A DNA stretch of 64,000 nucleotides from Flavobacterium fragile. GTDB taxonomy: Bacteria; Bacteroidota; Bacteroidia; Flavobacteriales; Flavobacteriaceae. Location: assembly GCF_023634865.1 (NCBI RefSeq), contig NZ_JAMLJN010000002.1, positions 310,001 to 374,000 on the forward strand, written 5' to 3'. This document shows positions 14,844 to 23,372 of the stretch, one piece after another (positions within the stretch are counted from its first letter, which is position 1; every line of letters begins with the position of its first letter). The notes under the pieces are model-generated. The model ran no database searches. It had not been told where the DNA came from and saw only the letters and a list, made by a program, of their open reading frames with translations. The translations under genes were made by a program, and so were the position numbers.

Positions 14844-15746
14844 TTAAAACAAAATGTCTTTTGCTGCTCGATACGTATTGGCATGTGCTTCAATAATCGT
14901 TTTGATTTCAGGAGAATAACCTCCACCCATGCTTACTTGAACGGGAATTTGATAACGCTCACAATTTTGAAAAACAATTTCGTCTCTTTTTTTACAACCA
15001 TCGATAGAGCAACCTAATTTCCCTAATTTATCAGAAGCTAAAATATCAACTCCAGCCAAATAGAAAATGAAATCAGGTTTTTGTTCTTCTATTAATTTTG
15101 GAATAATTTCGGAAATGGTTTTCAAAAAATCTTCATCCGAAGTATTGTCTTCAAACGCAATGTCTAAGTCAGAAGTTTCTTTTTTAAACGGATAATTCGA
15201 TTTCCCATGGGTAGAAAAGGTAAACACTTTATCGTTTTTTTGAAAAATTTCTGCCGTTCCATTCCCTTGATGCACGTCCAAATCGATGATTAAGATTTTT
15301 TTTGCTAGTTTTTTATCTAATAAATGTTGAGCAGCAATGGCTTGGTCATTTAATAAACAAAAGGCTTCACCGCGATTGGAGTAGGCATGATGCGTTCCAC
15401 CTGCAATATTGAACGCTACTTTGGTTTCAAACGCTTTTTCAGCGCCTAAAATGGTTCCTTGTGCAATTCGTAATTCTCTTTCTACTAATTCTTTGGAAAG
15501 TGGGAATCCAATTTTTCTCGCTGCTTTAGGATCTAACGTTAAATTCAGTAAATCGGAAACATATTCTTTTGTGTGAATCCTTAAAACTGTGTCAATCGGT
15601 ATAATTTCGGGTTCAAAAAAATCACTTTTTTCAGCAATGCCTTCATGTAGTAATTGTTGTGGTAACAATTCGTATTTTAACATTGGAAAGCGATGTCCTT
15701 CGGGTAACGGATGTTTAAAAATAGGATGAAATGCAATGGGAAACAT
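14844..15746 (-). CDS. Histone deacetylase-family (class II/AcuC-like) hydrolase
   Basis: This zinc-dependent deacylase of the HDAC/AcuC/acetylpolyamine amidohydrolase superfamily is 300 residues long. Catalytic elements are all present: GGTHHA with the His pair 119-120, the metal ligands in DLDVHQGNGT (Asp157 and His159), and a third Asp in AGVDIL. The late GGGY motif (SMGGGYSP) provides the transition-state Tyr. Bacterial members remove acetyl groups from acetyl-CoA synthetase, polyamines or other small amides; the natural substrate here is not evident. It is the last gene of a minus-strand set and directly abuts the CAT-like acetyltransferase gene (stop to start with no gap). An acetyl-adding and an acetyl-removing enzyme are thus encoded side by side. 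Confidence 0.9.
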   Translation of the reverse strand: MFPIAFHPIFKHPLPEGHRFPMLKYELLPQQLLHEGIAEKSDFFEPEIIPIDTVLRIHTKEYVSDLLNLTLDPKAARKIGFPLSKELVERELRIAQGTILGAEKAFETKVAFNIAGGTHHAYSNRGEAFCLLNDQAIAAQHLLDKKLAKKILIIDLDVHQGNGTAEIFQKNDKVFTFSTHGKSNYPFKKETSDLDIAFEDNTSDEDFLKTISEIIPKLIEEQKPDFIFYLAGVDILASDKLGKLGCSIDGCKKRDEIVFQNCERYQIPVQVSMGGGYSPEIKTIIEAHANTYRAAKDILF

Positions 15747-16370
15747 TTACGAATTCATTAAATTTTGTAATTCTTCAATAAACAATCCAATGTGGTAACC
15801 ATCAACGAGTCCGTGATGAGCGGTTACAGAAATCGCCATTGTTTTCTTTCCGCTTTCTTCCATTACTTTTCCATATGAGATTTTCGGGCAACTATCCGCA
15901 AATTTAAAATTTCTCGCATGAGTTAAACCTGTAAAATTGATCCAAGGAACTGCCGAAAAATGAATAATATTTTCAGGATATTTTCTAGTTAAAATTCCGG
16001 TTGTAGTTTGAATTCTTGCGATTTCTTTTTGGACTATTTTATGGAATTCATTTATATCTTCATGAAACTTCATGAAGGAAAATCCAAACGTTTTATCGTC
16101 ACGCATGATGGTTGCCGATGCATCTATTTCATCATAAAGGACTACATTTTCGCCTTCGATTCGTAGACGAAAATTTTCTATCTTATTAATTGCAACTAAA
16201 GTTTTATGCAAATAATATACAAAGAACGAAATTTGATTTGCCTTAGCTCGTTCCATTGCAATAGTGCAATCAATCGTTGAGGTAATTCCAAAAAAAGGTT
16301 CGTCAAATGCTGAAAAAAAATCAAAATGCCCTTTTCGGTTCCAATTCTTCAAATCTATGTTTTGTTTCAT
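15747..16370 (-). CDS. CatA-like acyltransferase
   Basis: This 207-residue protein belongs to the chloramphenicol acetyltransferase family. The catalytic HHxxxDG motif is present near residues 184-190 (AHHGLVDGYHIG). Other family features are the early FFGITSTIDCT and the INFTGLTHA strand. Trimeric CAT enzymes transfer acetyl from acetyl-CoA. Many chromosomal flavobacterial members have no shown drug activity, so resistance should not be assumed. The start overlaps the HAD gene by four bases and the stop abuts the HDAC-like gene, so the three are co-expressed. Its acceptor may therefore be an internal metabolite. Confidence 0.85.
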   Translation of the reverse strand: MKQNIDLKNWNRKGHFDFFSAFDEPFFGITSTIDCTIAMERAKANQISFFVYYLHKTLVAINKIENFRLRIEGENVVLYDEIDASATIMRDDKTFGFSFMKFHEDINEFHKIVQKEIARIQTTTGILTRKYPENIIHFSAVPWINFTGLTHARNFKFADSCPKISYGKVMEESGKKTMAISVTAHHGLVDGYHIGLFIEELQNLMNS

Positions 16371-17053
16371 ATCAATAAAGGAAGAATGTTAGATATGTTT
16401 TCAAATGATTTAAAGTTATCGTGCTTGATTTCGAAATCAATTTTCTCGTATTCCCAAGTAGTGTGGTATGGAATGTGAATTGCATGTCCACCAATGTTCA
16501 AAACAGGTAATACATCCGATTTTAATGAATTTCCAATCATTAGAAAATCTTCAGGTTTGCAATCCAAACGGCCTAACATTTTCTCGTAATCCAACTCGGC
16601 TTTGTCACTCAACACTTCAATATGATGAAAAAAAGGTCCAATTCCAGAATCGTGTAATTTTCTGTGTTGGTCTTTTAAATCGCCTTTTGTAGCTACTACC
16701 AATTTATATTTTCCTTTCAATTGTTCCAAAACAGATTCAACATTAGGTAACAATTTGACAGGTTTTTGAAGTAAATCTTTTCCGATGGCTAAAATTTGCT
16801 CAATCCCTTTCCCCGAAATTTGATGATTTGTCAATTGCAAGGCAGTTTCAATCATCGACAAGGTAAACGCTTTAATTCCGAAACCATACAAAGGCAAATT
16901 TTTCACCTGATGATTCAAAATCAATCCCAAAATTTCCTGACTCGAAGCATAATCTTGAAACAAGACACAAAAGCGTTCTTGCGCCTCATCGAAATAAGGT
17001 TCGTTGTGCCATAAAGTGTCGTCTGCGTCGAAAGCGATTATTTTTGGAGTCAT
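16367..17053 (-). CDS. HAD-superfamily hydrolase
   Basis: This 228-residue cytosolic phosphatase-like protein has the HAD motif I DADDTLW with Asp9 as nucleophile and Asp11 as acid/base. Motif II is in LVVATKG, motif III is a Lys in the following region, and motif IV is in MIGNSLKSDVLP. A helical cap lies between motifs I and II (subfamily I). The substrate is not predictable from sequence. It overlaps the next gene (CatA-like) by four bases and begins 7 bp after the unknown secreted-protein gene, so it sits inside a metG-to-HDAC minus-strand unit. Confidence 0.88.
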   Translation of the reverse strand: MTPKIIAFDADDTLWHNEPYFDEAQERFCVLFQDYASSQEILGLILNHQVKNLPLYGFGIKAFTLSMIETALQLTNHQISGKGIEQILAIGKDLLQKPVKLLPNVESVLEQLKGKYKLVVATKGDLKDQHRKLHDSGIGPFFHHIEVLSDKAELDYEKMLGRLDCKPEDFLMIGNSLKSDVLPVLNIGGHAIHIPYHTTWEYEKIDFEIKHDNFKSFENISNILPLLI

Positions 17054-17060
17054 GAAAAAA

Positions 17061-18485
17061 TTAGAATTTATATATTGTTACTTTTTCCTGTTTGTTTTTA
17101 TGGGCAAAAAGATAAAAATGGTTATTACTTTCAAAAAGAGTTAAAAAATTTTCTTTTAAATTATTATTTTCAACGTAACTTCTAACATTATCATAATTTG
17201 AAGTCACATTTTTCAAATCTGTTGGTTTGAAATTTGAAGATGATATACAACTTCTAATATATACAACAACTTTATCGGAATAAGAAGTAATTGATGAGCC
17301 TGAGCCATCATTAATAATTGCTGCTGCAATACCTCCAACTAACCCAAACATTCCAAGCATTTGATAAGATTGTTGTCTTGGATAAGAAACTCCAGCTATA
17401 GATAAATAATAATTACCGTTTGAAAGGAATCCTGTTATTGAAGGATTTTTAGCAAAACTTTTTCTCAAGAATTTCTCTTCATTTTTAAGAATTTCTCTGT
17501 TTTTTATACCTCCAACTTCTTCTATAAGTTCTGAATTGATATATTGATGACCTTCTGTAGCGGTTATTGAAAAAGAGTTAAGTGTTTTATTGTCAAAGTT
17601 TTTAATAATGATTGAAATTCTTTCATTGCTAAATTTTGCAATAAAAATTTTATTGTCAATTACAAAAGAATTCGTTTCCTTAGATAAAAATGAATCAATT
17701 GAATTTTCATCCTGCTTAGAAATATTGTGGCTATTTGCAGTAAAATCTTTTAAAGACAGTATTACAAATTGACTAAAATTATTATTTACATCTGATGAAA
17801 TAATTATTCTTTCATTATCAACATAAATTTTCTTTTTTTCCGTTGCATGAACAGAGTTAAAGTTAATTTTATCAGTTAAAAATATTGGAAAAGAAGCCTT
17901 ATAAACTGTTCCGTTTTCGTCATTTAAAAAATCCCAAAATTTTATTTTTTGATTTAATGAATTGACAAAACTCATATTAGAGCAGTCAAATGATTTTTTT
18001 TCTACTGTTAGACCATTAAATCTATAATAATTTATAATTGATGCTTCTTTAGTTACAGTAATAACATTAAAAAATGCATCTTTTGTATAACTAGATAACG
18101 TTTTTTCATTACTCTCAATGGGGTAATTTATTTCATTTTTAATAATCTTTTTATTTTCAAAATCAATAGTTAGTACCTCCAATGTTTTTTTGTTCTTTTT
18201 CCAATAAGTGTAGAATAAATTTTCTTTTATACTATTACCAATGAAATCTCCAGACTTATCAATTTCTGTATGTTCAAACCTACTTAATACATTAAAACTT
18301 TTGTCAGCTTTTATTAATTCAATGTTTTCTTTATTTTTTAAAATAAGTGCATAATCATTGTTATTAGGGTCTTCAATACGATAAAAACTTTTAATCTTGT
18401 CAAGATTAATATCTATTGAATTTACTAACTCTTGAGAGAAAGTTAATTTTGAGAACAAAAAAAACAGTAAAATAAACTTTTTCAT
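17061..18485 (-). CDS. Secreted protein of unknown function
   Basis: I do not recognise this 474-residue protein. It has a Sec signal peptide (MKKFILLFFLFSKLTFSQ). The body is rich in Asn, Lys, Ile and Ser, with recurring beta-type stretches such as NDYALILKNKENIELIKADK and DENSIDSFLSKE. A hydrophobic glycine-rich segment near residue 385 (GMFGLVGGIAAAIINDGSG) could be a membrane hairpin or buried core. No peptidase, glycosidase or sorting-domain motif was seen. Codon use by eye is more A/T-rich, with many ATA codons, than in metG, which suggests an accessory gene. It lies 15 bp after metG and 7 bp before the HAD gene. Confidence 0.6.
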   Translation of the reverse strand: MKKFILLFFLFSKLTFSQELVNSIDINLDKIKSFYRIEDPNNNDYALILKNKENIELIKADKSFNVLSRFEHTEIDKSGDFIGNSIKENLFYTYWKKNKKTLEVLTIDFENKKIIKNEINYPIESNEKTLSSYTKDAFFNVITVTKEASIINYYRFNGLTVEKKSFDCSNMSFVNSLNQKIKFWDFLNDENGTVYKASFPIFLTDKINFNSVHATEKKKIYVDNERIIISSDVNNNFSQFVILSLKDFTANSHNISKQDENSIDSFLSKETNSFVIDNKIFIAKFSNERISIIIKNFDNKTLNSFSITATEGHQYINSELIEEVGGIKNREILKNEEKFLRKSFAKNPSITGFLSNGNYYLSIAGVSYPRQQSYQMLGMFGLVGGIAAAIINDGSGSSITSYSDKVVVYIRSCISSSNFKPTDLKNVTSNYDNVRSYVENNNLKENFLTLFESNNHFYLFAHKNKQEKVTIYKF

Positions 18486-18500
18486 AGTTAAATATATAAT

Positions 18501-20558
18501 TTAAGATATCATCGCACCATTAATAACGCCTTCCGCATCTGGATTTACGAAAACTAATTTGCCTTCTGCATTGTTAGTCAACAACAACATGCCTTCACTT
18601 TCTACACCACGTAAAGCTCTTGGTGCTAAGTTTACTAAAACCGTAACGCGTTTTCCAATTACTTCTTCTGGTGTAAAATGCTCAGCAATTCCAGAAACGA
18701 TGGTTCTTACATCAATTCCTGTATCTACTTTTAACACTAAAAGTTTATTGGCTTTTGGCATTTTTTCAGCTTCGATGATGGTTCCAATTCGTAAATCTAC
18801 TTTGGCAAAATCTTCGAAAGTGATAATGTCTTTTTGAGGTTCAGCTTTTGCGTTTTCCACTTTGTTGGCAGTTTTAGTTGCTTCTAATTTGTCTAATTGT
18901 TTTTGGATTTCGGCATCTTCAATTTGGGCAAATAAAATTTCTGCTTGACCAATTTGATGTCCTGCTGGTAACAAATCAGTTTTAGTCGTTACATCATTCC
19001 AACCTAAAGCATCGATTTTTAAAATATTCGATAATTTTTTAGCCGTAAAAGGTAAAAATGGTTCCGATAAAACCGCTAATGCAGAAGCAATTTGCAACGC
19101 TACATACATTTGCGTTTGTACTCTTGCTGGATTTTCTTTTACCATTTTCCATGGTTCTTCATCTGCTAAATATTTGTTTCCTAAACGAGCTACGTTCATT
19201 AATTCGCCTAACGCCTCTCTGAATCTATAACGTTCAATAGAACTTGAAATTACAGCTGGATACGCTTTTAATTCGGCTAATGTTTGTTCGTCAACTTCTG
19301 AAAATTCGTTTGGAACTGGAACAATTCCGTTATAATATTTATTGGTTAACACCACAACACGATTGATGAAATTTCCAAAAATCGCAGCTAATTCGTTATT
19401 ATTTCTTGCTTGAAAATCTTTCCAAGTAAAATCGTTGTCTTTTGTTTCTGGAGCATTTGCCGTTAACGCATAACGTAATGCGTCTTGTTTTTCTGGGAAA
19501 TCTTGCAAATATTCGTGTAACCAAACCGCCCAGTTTTTAGAAGTCGATAATTTGTTTCCTTCTAAATTTAAAAATTCATTTGCTGGAACATTATCGGGTA
19601 AAATATAACTTCCTTCCGCTTTTAACATCGCTGGGAAAATGATGCAATGGAAAACGATATTGTCTTTTCCAATGAAGTGAACCAATTTTGTATCGGCATC
19701 TTTCCAATACGGTTCCCAATCTTTTCCTTCACGAGCTGCCCATTCTTTGGTTGACGAAATGTAACCAATTGGCGCATCAAACCAAACGTATAATTTTTTT
19801 CCTTCGGCACCTTCCACAGGAACATCAATTCCCCAATCCAAATCACGTGTTACCGCTCTTGGCTCTAAACCGCCATCAACCCATGATTTTACTTGTCCGT
19901 AAACATTTGGTTTCCAATCGTTTTTGTGCCCTTCTAAAACCCATTCTTTTAAGAACGATTCGTAGCGATTTAAAGGTAAAAACCAGTGTTTTGTTGATTT
20001 TAAAATCGGAGTTTCGCCTGTAATAGTTGATTTTGGATTAATTAAATCGGTTGCATTTAAAGTCGAACCACATTTTTCGCATTGATCGCCATACGCTTCT
20101 GGATTGTCGCATTTTGGACAAGTTCCGGTTACGAAACGGTCTGCTAAGAATTGATCTGCTTTGGCGTCGTATAATTGTTCGGTAGTTTCTTCGATGAAAT
20201 CACCGTTATCGTATAATTTTCTAAAAAATTCTGAAGCCGTTTTATGATGAATCTCGGCAGAAGTTCTCGAATAATTATCAAAAGAAATTCCGAAATCTTC
20301 AAACGATTTGCGAATGATTCCGTCATATTTATCAATTACTTGTTGAGGCGTAATCCCTTCTTTTTTAGCTTTCATTGAAATCGCCACACCGTGCTCGTCG
20401 CTTCCGCAAATGAAAGCCACATCTTTTCCTTGCAAACGCAAATATCTTGCATAAATATCAGAAGGAACATAAACACCTGCTAAATGTCCAATGTGAATAG
20501 GTCCGTTTGTATAAGGTAAAGCCGCTGTAATCGTATATCTTTTCGGATTTTCTAACAT
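18501..20558 (-). CDS. metG: Methionyl-tRNA synthetase
   Basis: This essential cytosolic enzyme charges tRNA-Met with methionine and is 685 residues. The class I signature is PIHIGHL (HIGH at 22-25) and the KMSKS loop appears as KLSTS near residue 335. A zinc knuckle [18 protein letters not shown] sits in the connective peptide. The C-terminal domain (about 580-685, beginning [20 protein letters not shown]) is the EMAPII/Trbp111-type tRNA-binding and dimerisation module. Length and order match two-zinc-type bacterial MetG. Upstream, only 13 bp separate its start from a 32-bp inverted-repeat arm of the GxxExxY cassette, so its original promoter may have been displaced. Confidence 0.98.
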   Translation of the reverse strand: MLENPKRYTITAALPYTNGPIHIGHLAGVYVPSDIYARYLRLQGKDVAFICGSDEHGVAISMKAKKEGITPQQVIDKYDGIIRKSFEDFGISFDNYSRTSAEIHHKTASEFFRKLYDNGDFIEETTEQLYDAKADQFLADRFVTGTCPKCDNPEAYGDQCEKCGSTLNATDLINPKSTITGETPILKSTKHWFLPLNRYESFLKEWVLEGHKNDWKPNVYGQVKSWVDGGLEPRAVTRDLDWGIDVPVEGAEGKKLYVWFDAPIGYISSTKEWAAREGKDWEPYWKDADTKLVHFIGKDNIVFHCIIFPAMLKAEGSYILPDNVPANEFLNLEGNKLSTSKNWAVWLHEYLQDFPEKQDALRYALTANAPETKDNDFTWKDFQARNNNELAAIFGNFINRVVVLTNKYYNGIVPVPNEFSEVDEQTLAELKAYPAVISSSIERYRFREALGELMNVARLGNKYLADEEPWKMVKENPARVQTQMYVALQIASALAVLSEPFLPFTAKKLSNILKIDALGWNDVTTKTDLLPAGHQIGQAEILFAQIEDAEIQKQLDKLEATKTANKVENAKAEPQKDIITFEDFAKVDLRIGTIIEAEKMPKANKLLVLKVDTGIDVRTIVSGIAEHFTPEEVIGKRVTVLVNLAPRALRGVESEGMLLLTNNAEGKLVFVNPDAEGVINGAMIS

Positions 20559-20570
20559 AATTTATTTTAT

Positions 20571-20602
20571 TTTAACGCAAAGACGCTAAGTTTTTCGCAA
20601 AG
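20571..20602 (+). repeat. Left inverted-repeat arm of the GxxExxY cassette
   Basis: A 32-bp sequence beginning TTTAACGCAAAG and ending AAGTTTTTCGCAAAG. Its reverse complement occurs at 21040-21071 with differences only in the middle five or six bases. An overlapping palindrome GCAAAGCTTTGC (20597-20608) follows at the inner edge. Confidence 0.8.
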
Positions 20603-20647
20603 CTTTGCAAAGAAATTTAAGTTTTAAAAGTGCAAATGTCGTGAAAA

Positions 20648-21025
20648 TTATAATTTATTCACAACTCGTCTGATACCTTCTTTTAAAAGAACTGAATTAA
20701 AGTTTAAAAGTAAGCCTAATTTGAAGTTACCAAGCCTTAAATAAGTTAGAGTTTGAGCAAAATGAAGTTCGGAAAGTTCTTCAACACTTTTTAATTCTAA
20801 AACGAGTTTATCCTCTACAAGTAAATCGATTCTGTAACCGCAATCTAGTTTTACTTCTTCGAAAATCAATGGAATTGATTTTTCTTTTTCAACTTTAAAT
20901 CCTGCTTGTACAAGTTTATAATAAAGACATTCTTTATATGTATTTTCAAGTAAGCCAGGTCCTAATGCATTATGAACTTCAATGGCAATTCCAATAACTC
21001 TATTTGAGATTTCATTTTCTGTCAT
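20648..21025 (-). CDS. GxxExxY family protein (PD-(D/E)XK nuclease-like)
   Basis: This 125-residue protein shows the defining motif GLLENTY at residues 24-30, after IEVHNALGPG. The second half has a restriction-nuclease-like core: YRIDLLVEDKLVLELKSVEE, with an acidic residue followed by E-x-K, as in PD-(D/E)XK enzymes. It ends GIRRVVNKL. The family is scattered across bacteria, often in many copies per genome, and its function is unknown. Here the gene lies within a roughly 500-bp unit bounded by 32-bp inverted repeats (20571-20602 and 21040-21071), just upstream of metG. An AAGGA-type ribosome site precedes the ATG at 21025. This looks like a small transposable or repeat-associated cassette. 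Confidence 0.88.
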   Translation of the reverse strand: MTENEISNRVIGIAIEVHNALGPGLLENTYKECLYYKLVQAGFKVEKEKSIPLIFEEVKLDCGYRIDLLVEDKLVLELKSVEELSELHFAQTLTYLRLGNFKLGLLLNFNSVLLKEGIRRVVNKL

Positions 21026-21039
21026 TTTTCCTTTTTTAA

Positions 21040-21071
21040 CTTTGCGAAAAACTTCTAAACTTTGCGTTAAA
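21040..21071 (-). repeat. Right inverted-repeat arm of the GxxExxY cassette
   Basis: The reverse complement begins TTTAACGCAAAGTTTAG and ends AAGTTTTTCGCAAAG. It differs from the left arm (20571-20602) only in the central five or six bases. It lies just upstream of the GxxExxY start codon and may carry that gene's promoter. Confidence 0.8.
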
Positions 21072-21206
21072 TTTTGAACAAATGAAGTATTAATTTAAAA
21101 GCACAAAGATTTTTTTATTAAAAACTGAAACAAAAATAATCGATTAGTGATGAAATCCCGAATTTTAATTGGATTTTGTTTACTTTTGAGTTAATAAAAT
21201 CTGACG

Positions 21207-22163
21207 ATGTATAGATTTATTTTGATACTTATTTTAATTTCAAACTTTTCTCATTCGCAAAAGAAAATGAAAATTCCACCTTATCTTAAAAAAGGCGACA
21301 CAGTTGCTATTGTTTGTACGGCTCGTAAATTTTTTCCAGAAGATGCAAAACCCGCTATTGAATTATTAGAATCTTGGGGATTAAAAGCCAAATTAGGCAG
21401 AACCATAGGTTTAGATAGTTGCCAACTTGGTGGTACTGATGCCGAAAGAATTGCCGATTTTCAAGAAATGATGGATGATGACAACATCAAAGCGATTTGG
21501 TGCGCGCGTGGCGGTTATGGTACGGTTCGAATTATCGATTCGTTAGATTTTACCAAATTCAAAAAACATCCGAAATGGATTATGGGATTTTCCGACGTAA
21601 CGGTTTTGCACAGTCAATTGAATGTGGAACGCGTGGCTACTTTACATTCGATTATGCCGTTTACAGTTCCAAAAGCACCTGAAGAAGTGAAAGAAACCTT
21701 ACGAAAAGCGCTTTTTGGAGAAGTTGTTTCCTATACAATTCCATCAAAACCATATGATGTAAAAGGAAAAGTTTCGGGCGAATTGGTTGGTGGAAATATT
21801 TCGATTTTATATAGTTTGTTAGGTTCTAAATCTTCGATTGATACCAATGGAAAAATTCTCTTTATTGAAGATTTGGATGAATATTTGTATCACATCGACA
21901 GAATGATGTACAATTTAAAACGCAATGGGTATTTCGAAAATGTAAAAGGAATTATTGTGGGAAGTATGGCTGATATGCACGATAACGAAATTCCGTTCGG
22001 ACAAAACGAAGTGCAAATTATTACCGCAATTGCTAAAGAATATAACATTCCAATCGCATTCGAATTTCCAGCGGGACACCAAAAAGACAACCGAACATTG
22101 ATTCTAGGGAAACAAGTTGATTTTGAAGTAAATGATAATGAAGTGAAGCTTCAATTCCATTAA
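21207..22163 (+). CDS. Murein LD-carboxypeptidase (peptidase family S66)
   Basis: This 318-residue enzyme is of the LdcA/MccF type, which removes the terminal D-Ala from muropeptide tetrapeptides during cell-wall recycling. A signal peptide (MYRFILILILISNFSHSQ) suggests export to the periplasm, unlike cytosolic LdcA. Family motifs are seen: GDTVAIVCTARKF near the start, IWCARGGYGTVRIIDSLD, and the nucleophile region GFSDVTVLHSQL with the active Ser. The C-terminal half contains GGNISILYSLLGSKSSIDT and FIEDLDEYLYHIDRM with a catalytic Glu. YraN follows 17 bp downstream. Confidence 0.9.
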   Translation: MYRFILILILISNFSHSQKKMKIPPYLKKGDTVAIVCTARKFFPEDAKPAIELLESWGLKAKLGRTIGLDSCQLGGTDAERIADFQEMMDDDNIKAIWCARGGYGTVRIIDSLDFTKFKKHPKWIMGFSDVTVLHSQLNVERVATLHSIMPFTVPKAPEEVKETLRKALFGEVVSYTIPSKPYDVKGKVSGELVGGNISILYSLLGSKSSIDTNGKILFIEDLDEYLYHIDRMMYNLKRNGYFENVKGIIVGSMADMHDNEIPFGQNEVQIITAIAKEYNIPIAFEFPAGHQKDNRTLILGKQVDFEVNDNEVKLQFH

Positions 22164-22180
22164 AATTGACACATTAAGTA

Positions 22181-22540
22181 ATGGCAGAACACAACGATTT
22201 AGGAAAATTTGGAGAAGAATTAGCAGTTGACTTCTTAAAAAAAAATGGCTATGAAATCTTAGAAACGAATTGGGTTTTTGATAAAGCCGAAATCGATATT
22301 ATAGCCCAAAAAAATGGAGTATTAGCCGTTGTTGAAGTAAAAACGCGTTCGAGTATTGAATTTGGTTTGCCTCAAGAATTTGTAAAGCCAAAAAAAATCC
22401 AATTATTGGTCAAGGCTGTAAATGAATATGTTGTTCAAAATGATTTAGACGTTGAAGTTCGTTTTGATATTGTTGCAATTCACAAAGAAAACACAGAGTT
22501 TGTTATAGAACATATAGAAGAAGCATTTTACTATTTTTGA
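22181..22540 (+). CDS. yraN: YraN/UPF0102 family putative nuclease
   Basis: This 119-residue protein has the PD-(D/E)XK fold. The family pattern is clear: LGKFGEELAVDFLKKNGYEIL, then AEIDIIAQKNGVLAVVEVKTR, with Asp and E-V-K as the putative metal site, and KKIQLLVKAVNEYV. YraN proteins are widely conserved and resemble Holliday-junction resolvases, but their function is not settled. It starts 17 bp after the LD-carboxypeptidase gene, indicating co-transcription. The gene after it has its own TATCTTTG -7 box. Confidence 0.92.
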   Translation: MAEHNDLGKFGEELAVDFLKKNGYEILETNWVFDKAEIDIIAQKNGVLAVVEVKTRSSIEFGLPQEFVKPKKIQLLVKAVNEYVVQNDLDVEVRFDIVAIHKENTEFVIEHIEEAFYYF

Positions 22541-22572
22541 TGTTAAATTTATAACAATTTGTTTTTTGTTTT

Positions 22573-22580
22573 TATCTTTG
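22573..22580 (+). promoter_or_regulatory. -7 promoter box of the ACT-like gene
   Basis: TATCTTTG matches TAnnTTTG, 22 bp before the ATG at 22603. No -33 TTTG is found at a 19-20 bp spacing. Confidence 0.4.
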
Positions 22581-22602
22581 CGCCAAACAAACAACTAAAA
22601 GT

Positions 22603-23268
22603 ATGAAAACAATATCCTCAGTAGTAGAGCAATACATTAAATCGAAGCCTTTTTTACTAAGTTCGCTCTCGCAAGGAATTATTAATTTAACTTCTTTAGC
22701 AAGAATAATGATGCCTGAGTTGGAAGCACATTTAGGAAAAGATGTGAAACAAGGTGCTGTTGTAATGTCATTAAAAAGACTTTCTGAAGAGTTGGATTTC
22801 AAAATCAACTATAAAATTTCAAAGGTTTTAAAAAATATTGGCGAAATTACGGTTCGTTCGTCATTAACAGATTATAGTTTTGTTATTTCTGATACCCTTT
22901 TAGACAATCAAGCAAAATTGATGTCTGAAATTAATAAACAGCAAGATATTTTTTATACTTCATCTCGCGGTGTTAATGAAACAAATATTGTAACAAGTAC
23001 ATCTATTGCGCCCCTTGTCGAATCTTTTTTTAAAAACGAAAAGTTAACACACAAAATTGAAAATTTATCTTCTATAACAGTAAAATTGCCTCAGGAAAAC
23101 ATTTCAACTCCGGGGGTTTATTATTACATTTTTCAAAGATTGGCCTGGGAAGGAATTATTATTCATGAAGTAATTTCTACGACCAATGAGTTTACCATTA
23201 TTGTTAGCGATGAACAAATTGATGTAGCTTTTAAGGTAATAAAGGATCTTAAAAATGTATTTGATTAA
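22603..23268 (+). CDS. ACT-domain-like protein of unknown function
   Basis: This 221-residue cytosolic protein has no kinase or dehydrogenase domain. The N-terminal part (MKTISSVVEQYIKSKPFLLS, then GKDVKQGAVVMSLKRLSEEL) looks like a small helical, possibly DNA-binding module. The C-terminal 65 residues (TVKLPQENISTPGVYYYIFQ, then EGIIIHEVISTTNEFTIIV) follow the beta-alpha-beta pattern of aspartokinase ACT domains. A role in sensing an amino acid is a reasonable guess, but the ligand is unknown. Some databases may label such proteins aspartate kinase; the catalytic part is absent here. It precedes the sprE-like gene by about 100 bp. Confidence 0.6.
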   Translation: MKTISSVVEQYIKSKPFLLSSLSQGIINLTSLARIMMPELEAHLGKDVKQGAVVMSLKRLSEELDFKINYKISKVLKNIGEITVRSSLTDYSFVISDTLLDNQAKLMSEINKQQDIFYTSSRGVNETNIVTSTSIAPLVESFFKNEKLTHKIENLSSITVKLPQENISTPGVYYYIFQRLAWEGIIIHEVISTTNEFTIIVSDEQIDVAFKVIKDLKNVFD

Positions 23269-23372
23269 TAAAAATGGTTGTATTTTTTTTCACATCAAAA
23301 AAAGAAACGTATTTTTACCCATCTGTATACTAAAAAGTAATTTTAGTAGTTTAAGTACAAAAACGTTTTAAA

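Noticed and set aside
15747..16370. Chloramphenicol resistance gene
   Set aside because: The CAT family motif is present, but chromosomal CatA-like enzymes often act on other acceptors, and the neighbours are metabolic. Only family membership is claimed.
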